A DNA stretch of 6,145 nt from Planctomycetota bacterium (GTDB lineage Bacteria; Planctomycetota; Planctomycetia; Planctomycetales; Planctomycetaceae): the NCBI GenBank assembly GCA_024278285.1, contig JAJRTM010000603.1, positions 1 to 6,145 on the forward strand, read 5' to 3'. Position numbers and translations under genes: made by a program. The notes below the pieces were generated by a model, which was given only the letters and a program-made list of their open reading frames with translations, did not search any database and had not been told where the DNA came from. Numbering within the stretch: position 1 is the first letter of the stretch; each line of letters begins with the position of its first letter. This document shows, in pieces, positions 1-5,876 of the stretch.

Positions 1-101
1 GTGTGCCACGGCTCTGTGAGCCGTGCAAACTGAAAATCAAGCTTTATTTTAACAAGATATTCTCACTCCAACGCAACACGGCTCACAGAGCCGTGGCACA
101 C
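1..101. repeat. 101-bp element with perfect 25-bp terminal inverted repeats, each arm a hairpin
   Basis: Bases 1-25 and 77-101 are exact reverse complements, separated by a 51-nt AT-rich centre (26-76). Each arm is also a palindrome by itself: CACGGCTC (7-14), a TGT loop (15-17) and GAGCCGTG (18-25), with the mirror image at 77-95. In a transcript the arms could form either one long stem or two short hairpins. The element lies 115 bp beyond the stop codon of the permease gene, so it may act as a two-way transcription end or be a small non-autonomous mobile element. There is no U-tract typical of an intrinsic terminator. The left arm begins at the first base of the window, so the outer border and any target-site duplication cannot be seen. 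I recall similar CACGGCT...AGCCGTG palindromes between planctomycete genes, but this was not searched. The repeat is certain; its function is not known. Confidence 0.9.
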
Positions 102-160
102 GAAACCGTTATTCCTCGCAACAGTTTCTCAATACGAAAACATCCTAGCTCCCCCATTTT

Positions 161-195
161 CCGGGTTATTTACCAGCCCAGGGTAACACCCCCGG
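161..195 (-). other. GC-rich hairpin downstream of the permease gene
   Basis: CCGGG at 161-165 pairs with CCCGG at 191-195. TTA at 166-168 can continue the pairing with TAA at 184-186 across a four-base bulge. Inside, GCCC-A-GGG and GGGT/ACCC repeats allow further folding. The structure begins 20 nt after the permease stop codon in the direction of transcription, the position expected for a 3'-end or transcript-stabilising hairpin. On the transcribed strand it is followed by AAAATGGGGG rather than a run of U, so it is not a standard intrinsic terminator. The stretch 102-160 shows nothing else recognisable. Confidence 0.3.
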
Positions 196-215
196 CTCGC
201 CTTGTCGATTTTGTT

Positions 216-3200
216 TTATGCCTCCTTCTTGTTTGATTTTATCGGGGCATTGAATAACAAGTAGATTACGCGTAGTACCAATAGCGACATCACCATGGCG
301 CCAATGACGCCGCCGATGACCACGGTCGCGAGTGGGCGTTGCACTTCGGCTCCCATGCCGTCACCTATCGCCATCGGTAAAAAACCAAGGCTGGCGACCA
401 GCGTGGTCATTAACACGGGGCGCAATCTCGTCACGGCTGCCTGTGAAACTGCTTCGTTCAGTTCAACTCCTTTTTCACGAAGTTGTCGGATGTACGAAAC
501 CAGAATCATATCATCGAGAACCGCAATTCCCGACATCGCGATGAAGCCGACCCCTGCGGAAATCGAGAACGGCATCCCGCGCAACCAAAGAGCAAAAATA
601 CCACCCACCCACGCAAACGGAATACTGGTGAAGACGCGGAAGGTATCAATCAAATTGCCGTACGTCATGTAAAGCAGAATGAAAATCAGTATCAGCGCAA
701 TCGGCACGACAATCAATAAACGTTGTTGTGCCCGTTGAAGGTTTTCAAACTGACCGCCATATTCAACACGATAACGCCCCGGCGGTAGCGCCAGTTCCTC
801 AGCAATTCTCTTTTGAACTTCCGCCACAAAACTCCCCAAATCACGACCTCTCACATTCGAAGTAACCGTGATTCGCCGTTGTCCCCATTCGCGGGTAATC
901 GTCGAAGGACCGGAGACAACTTCTACCGTCGCGAGCCGAGATAACGGAATTCGTTCTCCTTTGGGAGTTGATATCAGCATCGCCGCGATTGTCTTCGGAC
1001 TTTCCCTTACCGATTCCGGCAAGCGAATAATCAGCGGAAACCTCAACTGTCCTTCCACAATTTCGCCGACAGGTTTACTGCCGATTGATTCGACAAGATC
1101 GAGAACCTCCTGGGCAGAAAGTCCGTAGCGCGCTATTTGATCCTGCTTGATTTTAATCTGCAACATCGGCTGACCGGTGATCTGTTCAGTGTTGACGTTG
1201 GCTGCCCCGTCAATCGATTTGATGATCTGTTCAATCTCTTGTGCTTTTTCTACAAGAATGTCGAAATCATCACCAAACAATTTCACGCCTAAATCTGCCC
1301 GAATCCCCGAAACCATTTCGTTGATGCGCATTTCAATCGGTTGAGCAAACCCAAGTTTGGTTCCCGGAAAATCACGCAACACTCTTTCAATCTTTTCGGT
1401 TAGCTCAGCTTGTGTTTTCGCTTTCTTCCAAACATCGCGCGGCTTCAACGTGATAAAAATATCGGTCAATTCGATACCCATCGGATCAGTCGCAATTTCC
1501 GCTGCCCCGATCCGACTCCAGATATGCTCCACTTCATCCGGGAATTCTGCCAGAACCGCTCTTTCCATCTGCGTATTCGAGCGAATCGAATCATCCAGAT
1601 CGGTCCCGGCTAAGCGGATCACACCACAAACAATCGCTCCTTCAGAAAGCCTGGGGACAAATTCTGAACCAAGATTCGGAGCAATCATCCCGAAGGCAAT
1701 AATCATGACAGTAGCCGCAAAGCCGATGACCGCTGCTTTGTGGTGCATCGAAAATTGAAGTATCGGGTAATGAATCGCATGAGCAATTCGCATCAAAAAT
1801 GGTTCTTTTTCCTCTATTTTCTTGGGCAGAAAGAAGCTCGCGAGCACCGGCATCAACGTCAGCGAAAGAATCATTGAACCAATCAGTGCGAAGATGACCG
1901 TCAACGCCATCGGACGAAACAATTTTCCTTCGATTCCTTCCAACGTTAAAATTGGCAGATACACAATCATGATGATCAGTTCACCAAACATCGTCGGTCG
2001 ACGAACTTCGACGGCTGCATCGCGAATAATATCGAGCCGATTTTTTCCACTGTTCTGATCAAGAGCCAGATGTCGCACACAGTTTTCGATCATCACGACC
2101 GAACTATCCACAACAAGGCCGAAATCGATTGCTCCTAAACTAAGCAAGCTGGCAGCGATCCCAAAGCGATACATTCCCGTAAACGCGAACAGCATCGAAA
2201 GCGGTATCGCGAGCGCGACAATGGCTGCTGCCCGGACATTCCCCAGAAAAGCAAACAGCACCGCGACCACAAACAAACCGCCTTCAAACAGATTCTTTCT
2301 GACGGTATCGATCACGAAGTTGACCAATTCGGTACGATCATAAACAGGAATCACTTGCACATTGGGGGGCAACGTTCCTTTAATCGAATCAAGTTTTTCC
2401 TTTAACGCCCAAGTCACTTCATGACTGTTTTCGCCCATGAGCATAAAGCCGAGGCCGAGAACGACTTCTCCTTTTCCATCGGCAGTAACCGCTCCTCTGC
2501 GAATTTCGTGACCAATCATCACATCGCCCACATCTTCAATACGGATCGGCACCCCATCTTTGGAAGCAACAACCATCTGCTTAATCTGCTTCACATCGGT
2601 CGTGCGTCCCAATCCCTGAACCAGCAGCATTCCGCTCGATTCAGTAATGTTCCCACCACCGACATTCAAATTATTCTTCTTGGCGGCTTCGACAACTTGA
2701 GTAAACGTTAAATCATGTTTAATGAGCAAGTCGGGATCGACACGAATTTGATATTGTTTCTTATAACCGCCCCAACTGTTGATTTCTGCGGTCCCCGGAA
2801 CGGTTCGCATCGGCGGTTTAATCACCCAATCGTGAATCGTTCGCAAATCGGTCGGTTCAGTTCCCTGGCCGGTAACCACATAATGAAAGACCTCTCCCAA
2901 TCCGGTTGCGACCGGCCCCATTTTCGGGCGTTCAATTCCAGGAGAAAGTTCGACCGTTGAAAGACGCTCGTTAATTAACTGACGGGCAAAATAGATGTCC
3001 GTTCCATCTTCAAAGATAACAACCACTTGCGAAAGCCCGAATTTAGAGATCGAACGAACATCTTCCAGTCCGGGTAATCCGCTAATCGCCAATTCGATCG
3101 GAAACGTAATAAGCCGCTCGACTTCTTCCGGCGCCAGCGCCGGCGCAATCGTATTCACCTGCACCTGCACCGGCGTCGTATCCGGGAAGGCATCGATATC

Positions 3201-3308
3201 CAAATTACGCAGCGCAACCATTCCTGCTACCGCAGCCACTGCAACTCCCAGCAGCACAACCATCCGGTTATGCAGCGAGAAATCGATCACTCGATTTAGA
3301 AAATCCAT
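216..3308 (-). CDS. Heavy-metal efflux RND permease, CusA/CzcA (HME) family
   Basis: Inner-membrane proton/cation antiporter of a tripartite metal efflux pump, 1030 residues, close to the usual 1030-1065 of the family. It starts with a membrane helix (about 13-33) and the porter-domain start 'NLDIDAFPDTTPVQVQV' (35-51). A first large periplasmic loop (about 34-337) is followed by helices 2-6 (about 338-490), helix 7 (about 525-543), a second periplasmic loop (about 545-862) and helices 8-12 (about 863-1016). Helix 4 carries D395-F-G, D401 and E408, matching D402, D408 and E415 of CzcA, which are needed for proton-coupled transport. Positions equivalent to the E. coli CusA methionines 573, 623 and 672 read Gly, Leu and Glu by my hand alignment, so Cu(I)/Ag(I) is unlikely and a divalent metal is favoured; the exact metal cannot be named. 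The ATG at 3306-3308 is preceded by GAAAGGAA with a 6-nt spacing. The gene lies 16 nt after the adaptor gene, so they are almost certainly co-transcribed. The frame is intact. Confidence 0.96.
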   Translation of the reverse strand: MDFLNRVIDFSLHNRMVVLLGVAVAAVAGMVALRNLDIDAFPDTTPVQVQVNTIAPALAPEEVERLITFPIELAISGLPGLEDVRSISKFGLSQVVVIFEDGTDIYFARQLINERLSTVELSPGIERPKMGPVATGLGEVFHYVVTGQGTEPTDLRTIHDWVIKPPMRTVPGTAEINSWGGYKKQYQIRVDPDLLIKHDLTFTQVVEAAKKNNLNVGGGNITESSGMLLVQGLGRTTDVKQIKQMVVASKDGVPIRIEDVGDVMIGHEIRRGAVTADGKGEVVLGLGFMLMGENSHEVTWALKEKLDSIKGTLPPNVQVIPVYDRTELVNFVIDTVRKNLFEGGLFVVAVLFAFLGNVRAAAIVALAIPLSMLFAFTGMYRFGIAASLLSLGAIDFGLVVDSSVVMIENCVRHLALDQNSGKNRLDIIRDAAVEVRRPTMFGELIIMIVYLPILTLEGIEGKLFRPMALTVIFALIGSMILSLTLMPVLASFFLPKKIEEKEPFLMRIAHAIHYPILQFSMHHKAAVIGFAATVMIIAFGMIAPNLGSEFVPRLSEGAIVCGVIRLAGTDLDDSIRSNTQMERAVLAEFPDEVEHIWSRIGAAEIATDPMGIELTDIFITLKPRDVWKKAKTQAELTEKIERVLRDFPGTKLGFAQPIEMRINEMVSGIRADLGVKLFGDDFDILVEKAQEIEQIIKSIDGAANVNTEQITGQPMLQIKIKQDQIARYGLSAQEVLDLVESIGSKPVGEIVEGQLRFPLIIRLPESVRESPKTIAAMLISTPKGERIPLSRLATVEVVSGPSTITREWGQRRITVTSNVRGRDLGSFVAEVQKRIAEELALPPGRYRVEYGGQFENLQRAQQRLLIVVPIALILIFILLYMTYGNLIDTFRVFTSIPFAWVGGIFALWLRGMPFSISAGVGFIAMSGIAVLDDMILVSYIRQLREKGVELNEAVSQAAVTRLRPVLMTTLVASLGFLPMAIGDGMGAEVQRPLATVVIGGVIGAMVMSLLVLRVIYLLFNAPIKSNKKEA

Positions 3309-3324
3309 TGTTTATTCCTTTCAG

Positions 3325-4935
3325 TCATTCTGAATGACAGCCGCAACCTGCACCCAGGTTACTGCGTAAGAGTTGACCGAGCAGAACAGAACTTCCTTTA
3401 GTCGCGACGACTTCTCCCGGAAGAGCCCCGGCGAGCAATTCGACAAACTCGCCATCGGATGCACCAATACGAACCTGCCGCACGTAAAAAACTTTGGGGG
3501 CATCGTCATTGAAATAGTTTTTATCACGCACAAACACGAAATGGGCATCTGAAGTCGATTGCACCGCAATTTTCGGGACTACAATCGCATTCGGTTCTTC
3601 ACGCAAAATAATATGCCCCGTGCCGTACATGCGATCTCTTAATAAACCTTCCGAATTATTCAGAACAACCCGCACCTGAATCGTTCGAGTTTGCGGATCG
3701 ATTTCCGGACTAATCCAGGAGATATTTCCGTTGATTTGTGCCGTCTCATTGTCCGAGTCAAACCGAACTGGCAAGCCAATATGCACATACTTCGCTTCTT
3801 CCTGCTTCACATTCAGCACCAGCCACATTTGTGACGGATCAACAACTTTGAGCATCATCGTGGTCGAATCGACAACTTCTCCCGCAACAACATTCTGCGA
3901 AGTGACGATACCATTAAACGGTGCGAGAACCGGAATTAAGTTTGCTGTTCGCTGCCGTTGGGGTAGTGTCCCAACCAGATGAGTCGGGATATCTCGATAA
4001 AGCAGTTCTGCCGCCAGCTTTTTGGGATCAGCTTCTTCGATATTTTCGGGCAGAATAAACCCGAGATTCGCCAACGCCTGTTTGGCTGCAATTAAATTGA
4101 CCTCTGCTTTTCGATAAGCTGCCTCGGCTTCCAACAGAAACTTCCTGGCAATACTTCCATTCTTCCCCGCCTCTTTCAGACGATCCACTTTGGCCTGCTC
4201 AAACTGAACCTGAACCAATGCCTGCATGATGCCCGATTTGGCGTCTCCCACGCGAACCGCATCAACAATGGCAACAATTTCCCCCTGTTGAACAGGATCG
4301 CCCACCGTTTTATAAACCGCGACAACGCTCCCCGGGGCTTTAGTTTTCAGTTGAGCCACCCGCATCGGATCGTAAACAACTTCTGCATTCGCACGTATTT
4401 CATCCACCATTAAATGCGTTTGCACAATATCAATATCAATCCCGAATTTGTGGATACTTTCAATCGAAGCAAACTGAATGCGAGATTTGTGCATACTCTC
4501 CAGCGGGTTGTTTTCGGGACGAGGAAGCAGCGCGATCGCAGTCGCAGTATCGTACTGAGGCAGTTGAGGTTCTCCGTTAACTTGCGCCAAATCGGGATGA
4601 TCAATCACGCATTCTGCGACCCCGTGAATTTTGCAGAAACCATATTCTTTCGGTTTCGGATACAAGTCGGGATCACATTCAATACATTCCGATTCCGGCA
4701 CAAGATGCTCTGCGCACCAATCGTCTGCTTCATGCTCTTGTTCGCCAAACAACTCGGCGGCAGGAATCAGCTTCCAACCGGTATGGTGCCCAAGGAACAT
4801 CACGCTCCCCAGCAGTAAGAAGACAACAATTGTGGGAAGACCATGAAAAATACGCCCCGCCAATCCGAAGTGCTTCGTATCACTTGAAGTGGGGTGATCA
4901 GGTGATTGTTTTGTAGGAGAAATGGCTGTAGACAT
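3325..4935 (-). CDS. Periplasmic adaptor (membrane-fusion protein) of metal RND pump, CusB/CzcB-like, with Cys/His-rich ends
   Basis: Links the RND permease to an outer-membrane channel in the periplasm. It has 536 residues, longer than E. coli CusB (about 400) because of a long N-terminal region. A single membrane segment (about 33-49) without a lipobox suggests anchoring in the inner membrane. A Cys/His region follows: C74, H77, C84, C87, then C101, H104, C109, H113, apparently a duplicated CxxHxV...EC...PDL module. The adaptor core begins near residue 150. Its two halves of the lipoyl-like barrel are at about 196-226 ('KAPGSVVAVYKTVGDPVQQG') and 337-366 ('APFNGIVTSQNVVAGEVV'), flanking an alpha-hairpin (about 232-291). 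The beta-barrel (about 370-445) and membrane-proximal domain follow. The last residues, C531-G-C533-H534, form a second likely metal site. The ATG is fixed by a strong AGGAGG 5 nt upstream. The permease gene follows after 16 nt. Fold and role are secure; metal binding by the ends is inferred from residue spacing. Confidence 0.94.
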   Translation of the reverse strand: MSTAISPTKQSPDHPTSSDTKHFGLAGRIFHGLPTIVVFLLLGSVMFLGHHTGWKLIPAAELFGEQEHEADDWCAEHLVPESECIECDPDLYPKPKEYGFCKIHGVAECVIDHPDLAQVNGEPQLPQYDTATAIALLPRPENNPLESMHKSRIQFASIESIHKFGIDIDIVQTHLMVDEIRANAEVVYDPMRVAQLKTKAPGSVVAVYKTVGDPVQQGEIVAIVDAVRVGDAKSGIMQALVQVQFEQAKVDRLKEAGKNGSIARKFLLEAEAAYRKAEVNLIAAKQALANLGFILPENIEEADPKKLAAELLYRDIPTHLVGTLPQRQRTANLIPVLAPFNGIVTSQNVVAGEVVDSTTMMLKVVDPSQMWLVLNVKQEEAKYVHIGLPVRFDSDNETAQINGNISWISPEIDPQTRTIQVRVVLNNSEGLLRDRMYGTGHIILREEPNAIVVPKIAVQSTSDAHFVFVRDKNYFNDDAPKVFYVRQVRIGASDGEFVELLAGALPGEVVATKGSSVLLGQLLRSNLGAGCGCHSE

Positions 4936-4940
4936 TTCGA

Positions 4941-4946
4941 CCTCCT
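4941..4946 (-). promoter_or_regulatory. Ribosome-binding site of the adaptor gene
   Basis: Read on the minus strand this is AGGAGG, a full match to the anti-Shine-Dalgarno core, 5 nt before the ATG at 4933-4935. It decides the adaptor start: the overlapping open frame that starts upstream at 5087 runs in another phase and has no family similarity. This site is stronger than the GAAAGGAA before the permease. Confidence 0.85.
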
Positions 4947-5099
4947 GGTAGATAACGGTGAAAATCTGCCTGCTTGCTGTTTACTTCGCTCAGCAATTCT
5001 AAAGAACGACCGAGCGCAAATAATAAGGCAGAAAAGTGCAGTGAAGAATTCGCTCGAATAAATATCATTCAAGCAGAAACGCAGCAAAAAAGAGGCTGA
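4947..5099. other. Intergenic spacer between the Cys-rich gene and the adaptor gene
   Basis: The full gap is 164 nt and contains no supported gene. On the minus strand six T residues follow soon after the stop codon of the Cys-rich gene, but the only stem before them is GCTG-TTAAT-CAGC, four base pairs and probably too weak to stop transcription. TAGAAT (minus strand, 4996-5001) looks like a -10 box, but no -35 box lies at a suitable distance. The adaptor and permease may therefore be read through from the promoter before the Cys-rich gene, or have their own promoter that I cannot recognise. Confidence 0.4.
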
Positions 5100-5591
5100 T
5101 TAACAGCGCATAACGAGGCTGCGGGCATCGAGATTCGGTTTGCAGAAAGAGAAACCAGTATCTGAAATACATTGCAGAGATGTATTGCAAGCAGGGCAAT
5201 AATCAGTAAGTAACGAAAACGCGGTAAGGCAACGATTCCATTCCAGGTCGAAAGAATAAACGGTTCGCGTTGCGGGCGCCGACTGACCGTTTGTAATCAT
5301 CAGGTGCAAACAACCACAGTCATCTTCATTCGTTACGATTGTTTCGCCAGATGCCGGTGATGTTCCCTCCAAGGCACACAAACCGACTTCTCTTTTTTTA
5401 CAGGAACAGAAGCAGGCATTGGTGTCGTGATCAGCTTCGTCATGCCGACCATCTTTGCAACAAGTGCAGGTTTCGGGGTCGGCTTCAAGGCAGAACGCCC
5501 CGTCATTCCCCATGCAGACATACATTCCCCCATGCCCCGAAAACAGGAGCTGGTTTGATGCCAATGCAAGAATGAGAATCCAGTGACGCAT
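5100..5591 (-). CDS. Small secreted cysteine-rich protein, putative metal-binding
   Basis: 163 residues with 17 cysteines (about 10%) and 5 histidines. The N-terminus MRHWILILALASNQLLF is basic then hydrophobic and reads as a signal peptide, with an uncertain cleavage site before about residue 22; this supports the ATG at 5589-5591, which has only a weak GAG ribosome-binding site. Cysteines lie in clusters: C26, C34, C42-x-C44-C45, C60-x-C62-x-C64, C72, C92-x-C94 with H96, and a more scattered C121, C132-x2-C135, C141, C150, C163 at the very end. The CxC/CxCC groups with nearby His and Asp residues suit soft or divalent metal binding. I recall similar small proteins ('CMGNDG.FCLEA.PE.CTCC') next to RND metal pumps in planctomycetes, but I know no named family and no experiment. 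A periplasmic metal chaperone, as CusF is for CusBA, is an inference from position and composition. A disulfide-rich structural protein is the main alternative. The gene ends 164 nt before the adaptor gene on the same strand. Confidence 0.8.
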   Translation of the reverse strand: MRHWILILALASNQLLFSGHGGMYVCMGNDGAFCLEADPETCTCCKDGRHDEADHDTNACFCSCKKREVGLCALEGTSPASGETIVTNEDDCGCLHLMITNGQSAPATRTVYSFDLEWNRCLTAFSLLTDYCPACNTSLQCISDTGFSFCKPNLDARSLVMRC

Positions 5592-5633
5592 AACTCTATT
5601 TCAAAATAATTAATCAGTTTCCAGGCAACTTAT

Positions 5634-5674
5634 ACTCTGCATCGTAGGCTCTTGTAACCCGCAGAGTCAAGAGC
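5634..5674. repeat. Two interleaved 7-bp inverted repeats
   Basis: ACTCTGC (5634-5640) is the exact reverse complement of GCAGAGT (5661-5667). GCTCTTG (5648-5654) is the exact reverse complement of CAAGAGC (5668-5674). The pairs are interleaved, and the right arms lie directly next to each other. They overlap the candidate promoter at 5641-5670, so they could be operator half-sites. In RNA the order is that of a pseudoknot, but with zero bases in one connecting loop, which makes the knotted form sterically doubtful. The repeats themselves are exact; function is inferred. Confidence 0.55.
5641..5670 (-). promoter_or_regulatory. Candidate sigma-70-type promoter of the Cys-rich gene
   Basis: On the minus strand TTGACT (5665-5670) matches the -35 consensus at five of six positions. 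TACGAT (5641-5646) matches the -10 consensus at four of six, with an 18-nt spacer. Transcription would start near 5634, giving a leader of about 43 nt before the ATG at 5591. The inverted repeats described separately cover the -35 box, the spacer and the start region. Promoter rules in planctomycetes are poorly known to me, so the call rests only on the general bacterial consensus. Confidence 0.4.
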
Positions 5675-5847
5675 AAGGTATCGAAACTCTTTTGCAGGGG
5701 TGCACCTTGGAGGTTGTTCAGGTTTTTAGTTTTGTGGGGCGGCGACCGGTTTGTTGGCGTTGGCGGCGGGACCAGAATCTGGGCATCGAGTCATTATCGC
5801 TCAGATAATCTGCTCGGAGTTGCAACAAGGTTTCGCCGCCGCGTGGG
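5675..5847. other. Remainder of the intergenic region upstream of the Cys-rich gene
   Basis: No gene is supported here. The stretch has a GC-rich part in which GGCGGCGA (5738-5745) is complementary to TCGCCGCC (5833-5840) over eight bases, with a second shorter copy GGCGGCG at 5762-5768. A six-base hairpin, ATTATC (5793-5798) with GATAAT (5804-5809), lies inside. The ten-base word GGGACCAGAA occurs at 5768-5777 and again at 5846-5855. None of these forms a recognisable regulatory site. Confidence 0.3.
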
Positions 5848-5874
5848 GACCAGAAATTTCTTTTCTTTCTGATC
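5848..5874 (-). terminator. Hairpin just after the stop codon of the right-edge gene
   Basis: On the minus strand GATCAGAAA (from 5874) pairs with TTTCTGGTC (to 5848), nine pairs including one G-U, around a nine-base A-rich loop. It starts two bases after the TAA at 5877-5879. It is followed by CCCACGCGG rather than a run of U, so it does not meet the definition of an intrinsic terminator. It may protect the transcript's 3' end or help Rho-dependent ending. Confidence 0.25.
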
Positions 5875-5876
5875 AT

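Noticed and set aside
3..236. Plus-strand open frame across the inverted repeat at the left edge
   Set aside because: It runs through both hairpin arms and into the 3' end of the permease gene; composition is that of non-coding sequence, with no recognisable domain.
3129..3178. GC-rich palindrome and repeated CACCTG units near the 5' end of the permease gene
   Set aside because: They encode the conserved PVQVQVN and PALAPEE residues of the RND family, so coding constraint explains the repetition.
4996..5001. TAGAAT on the minus strand as a -10 box for the adaptor gene
   Set aside because: No hexamer resembling TTGACA lies 16-19 nt upstream; a lone -10 match is expected by chance.
5087..5120. 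Possible intrinsic terminator after the Cys-rich gene (GCTG-TTAAT-CAGC followed by six T)
   Set aside because: The stem has only four pairs, and the T run is separated from it by three bases; too weak to call.
5634..5700. tRNA-like string CTTGTAA (anticodon-loop look of a Thr tRNA) with a GGTATCGAAAC stretch resembling a T-arm
   Set aside because: The five bases on either side of the supposed anticodon loop do not pair, and no acceptor stem or D-arm can be drawn, so there is no cloverleaf.
5735..5806. Possible small plus-strand gene with a GTG start after GGAGG at about 5708
   Set aside because: The distance from GGAGG to the start is too long, the product would be about 24 residues rich in Arg and Trp, and nothing supports translation.
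5768..5855. Ten-base direct repeat GGGACCAGAA at 5768-5777 and 5846-5855
   Set aside because: Short, only two copies and no flanking symmetry; one copy is part of the hairpin after the right-edge gene.
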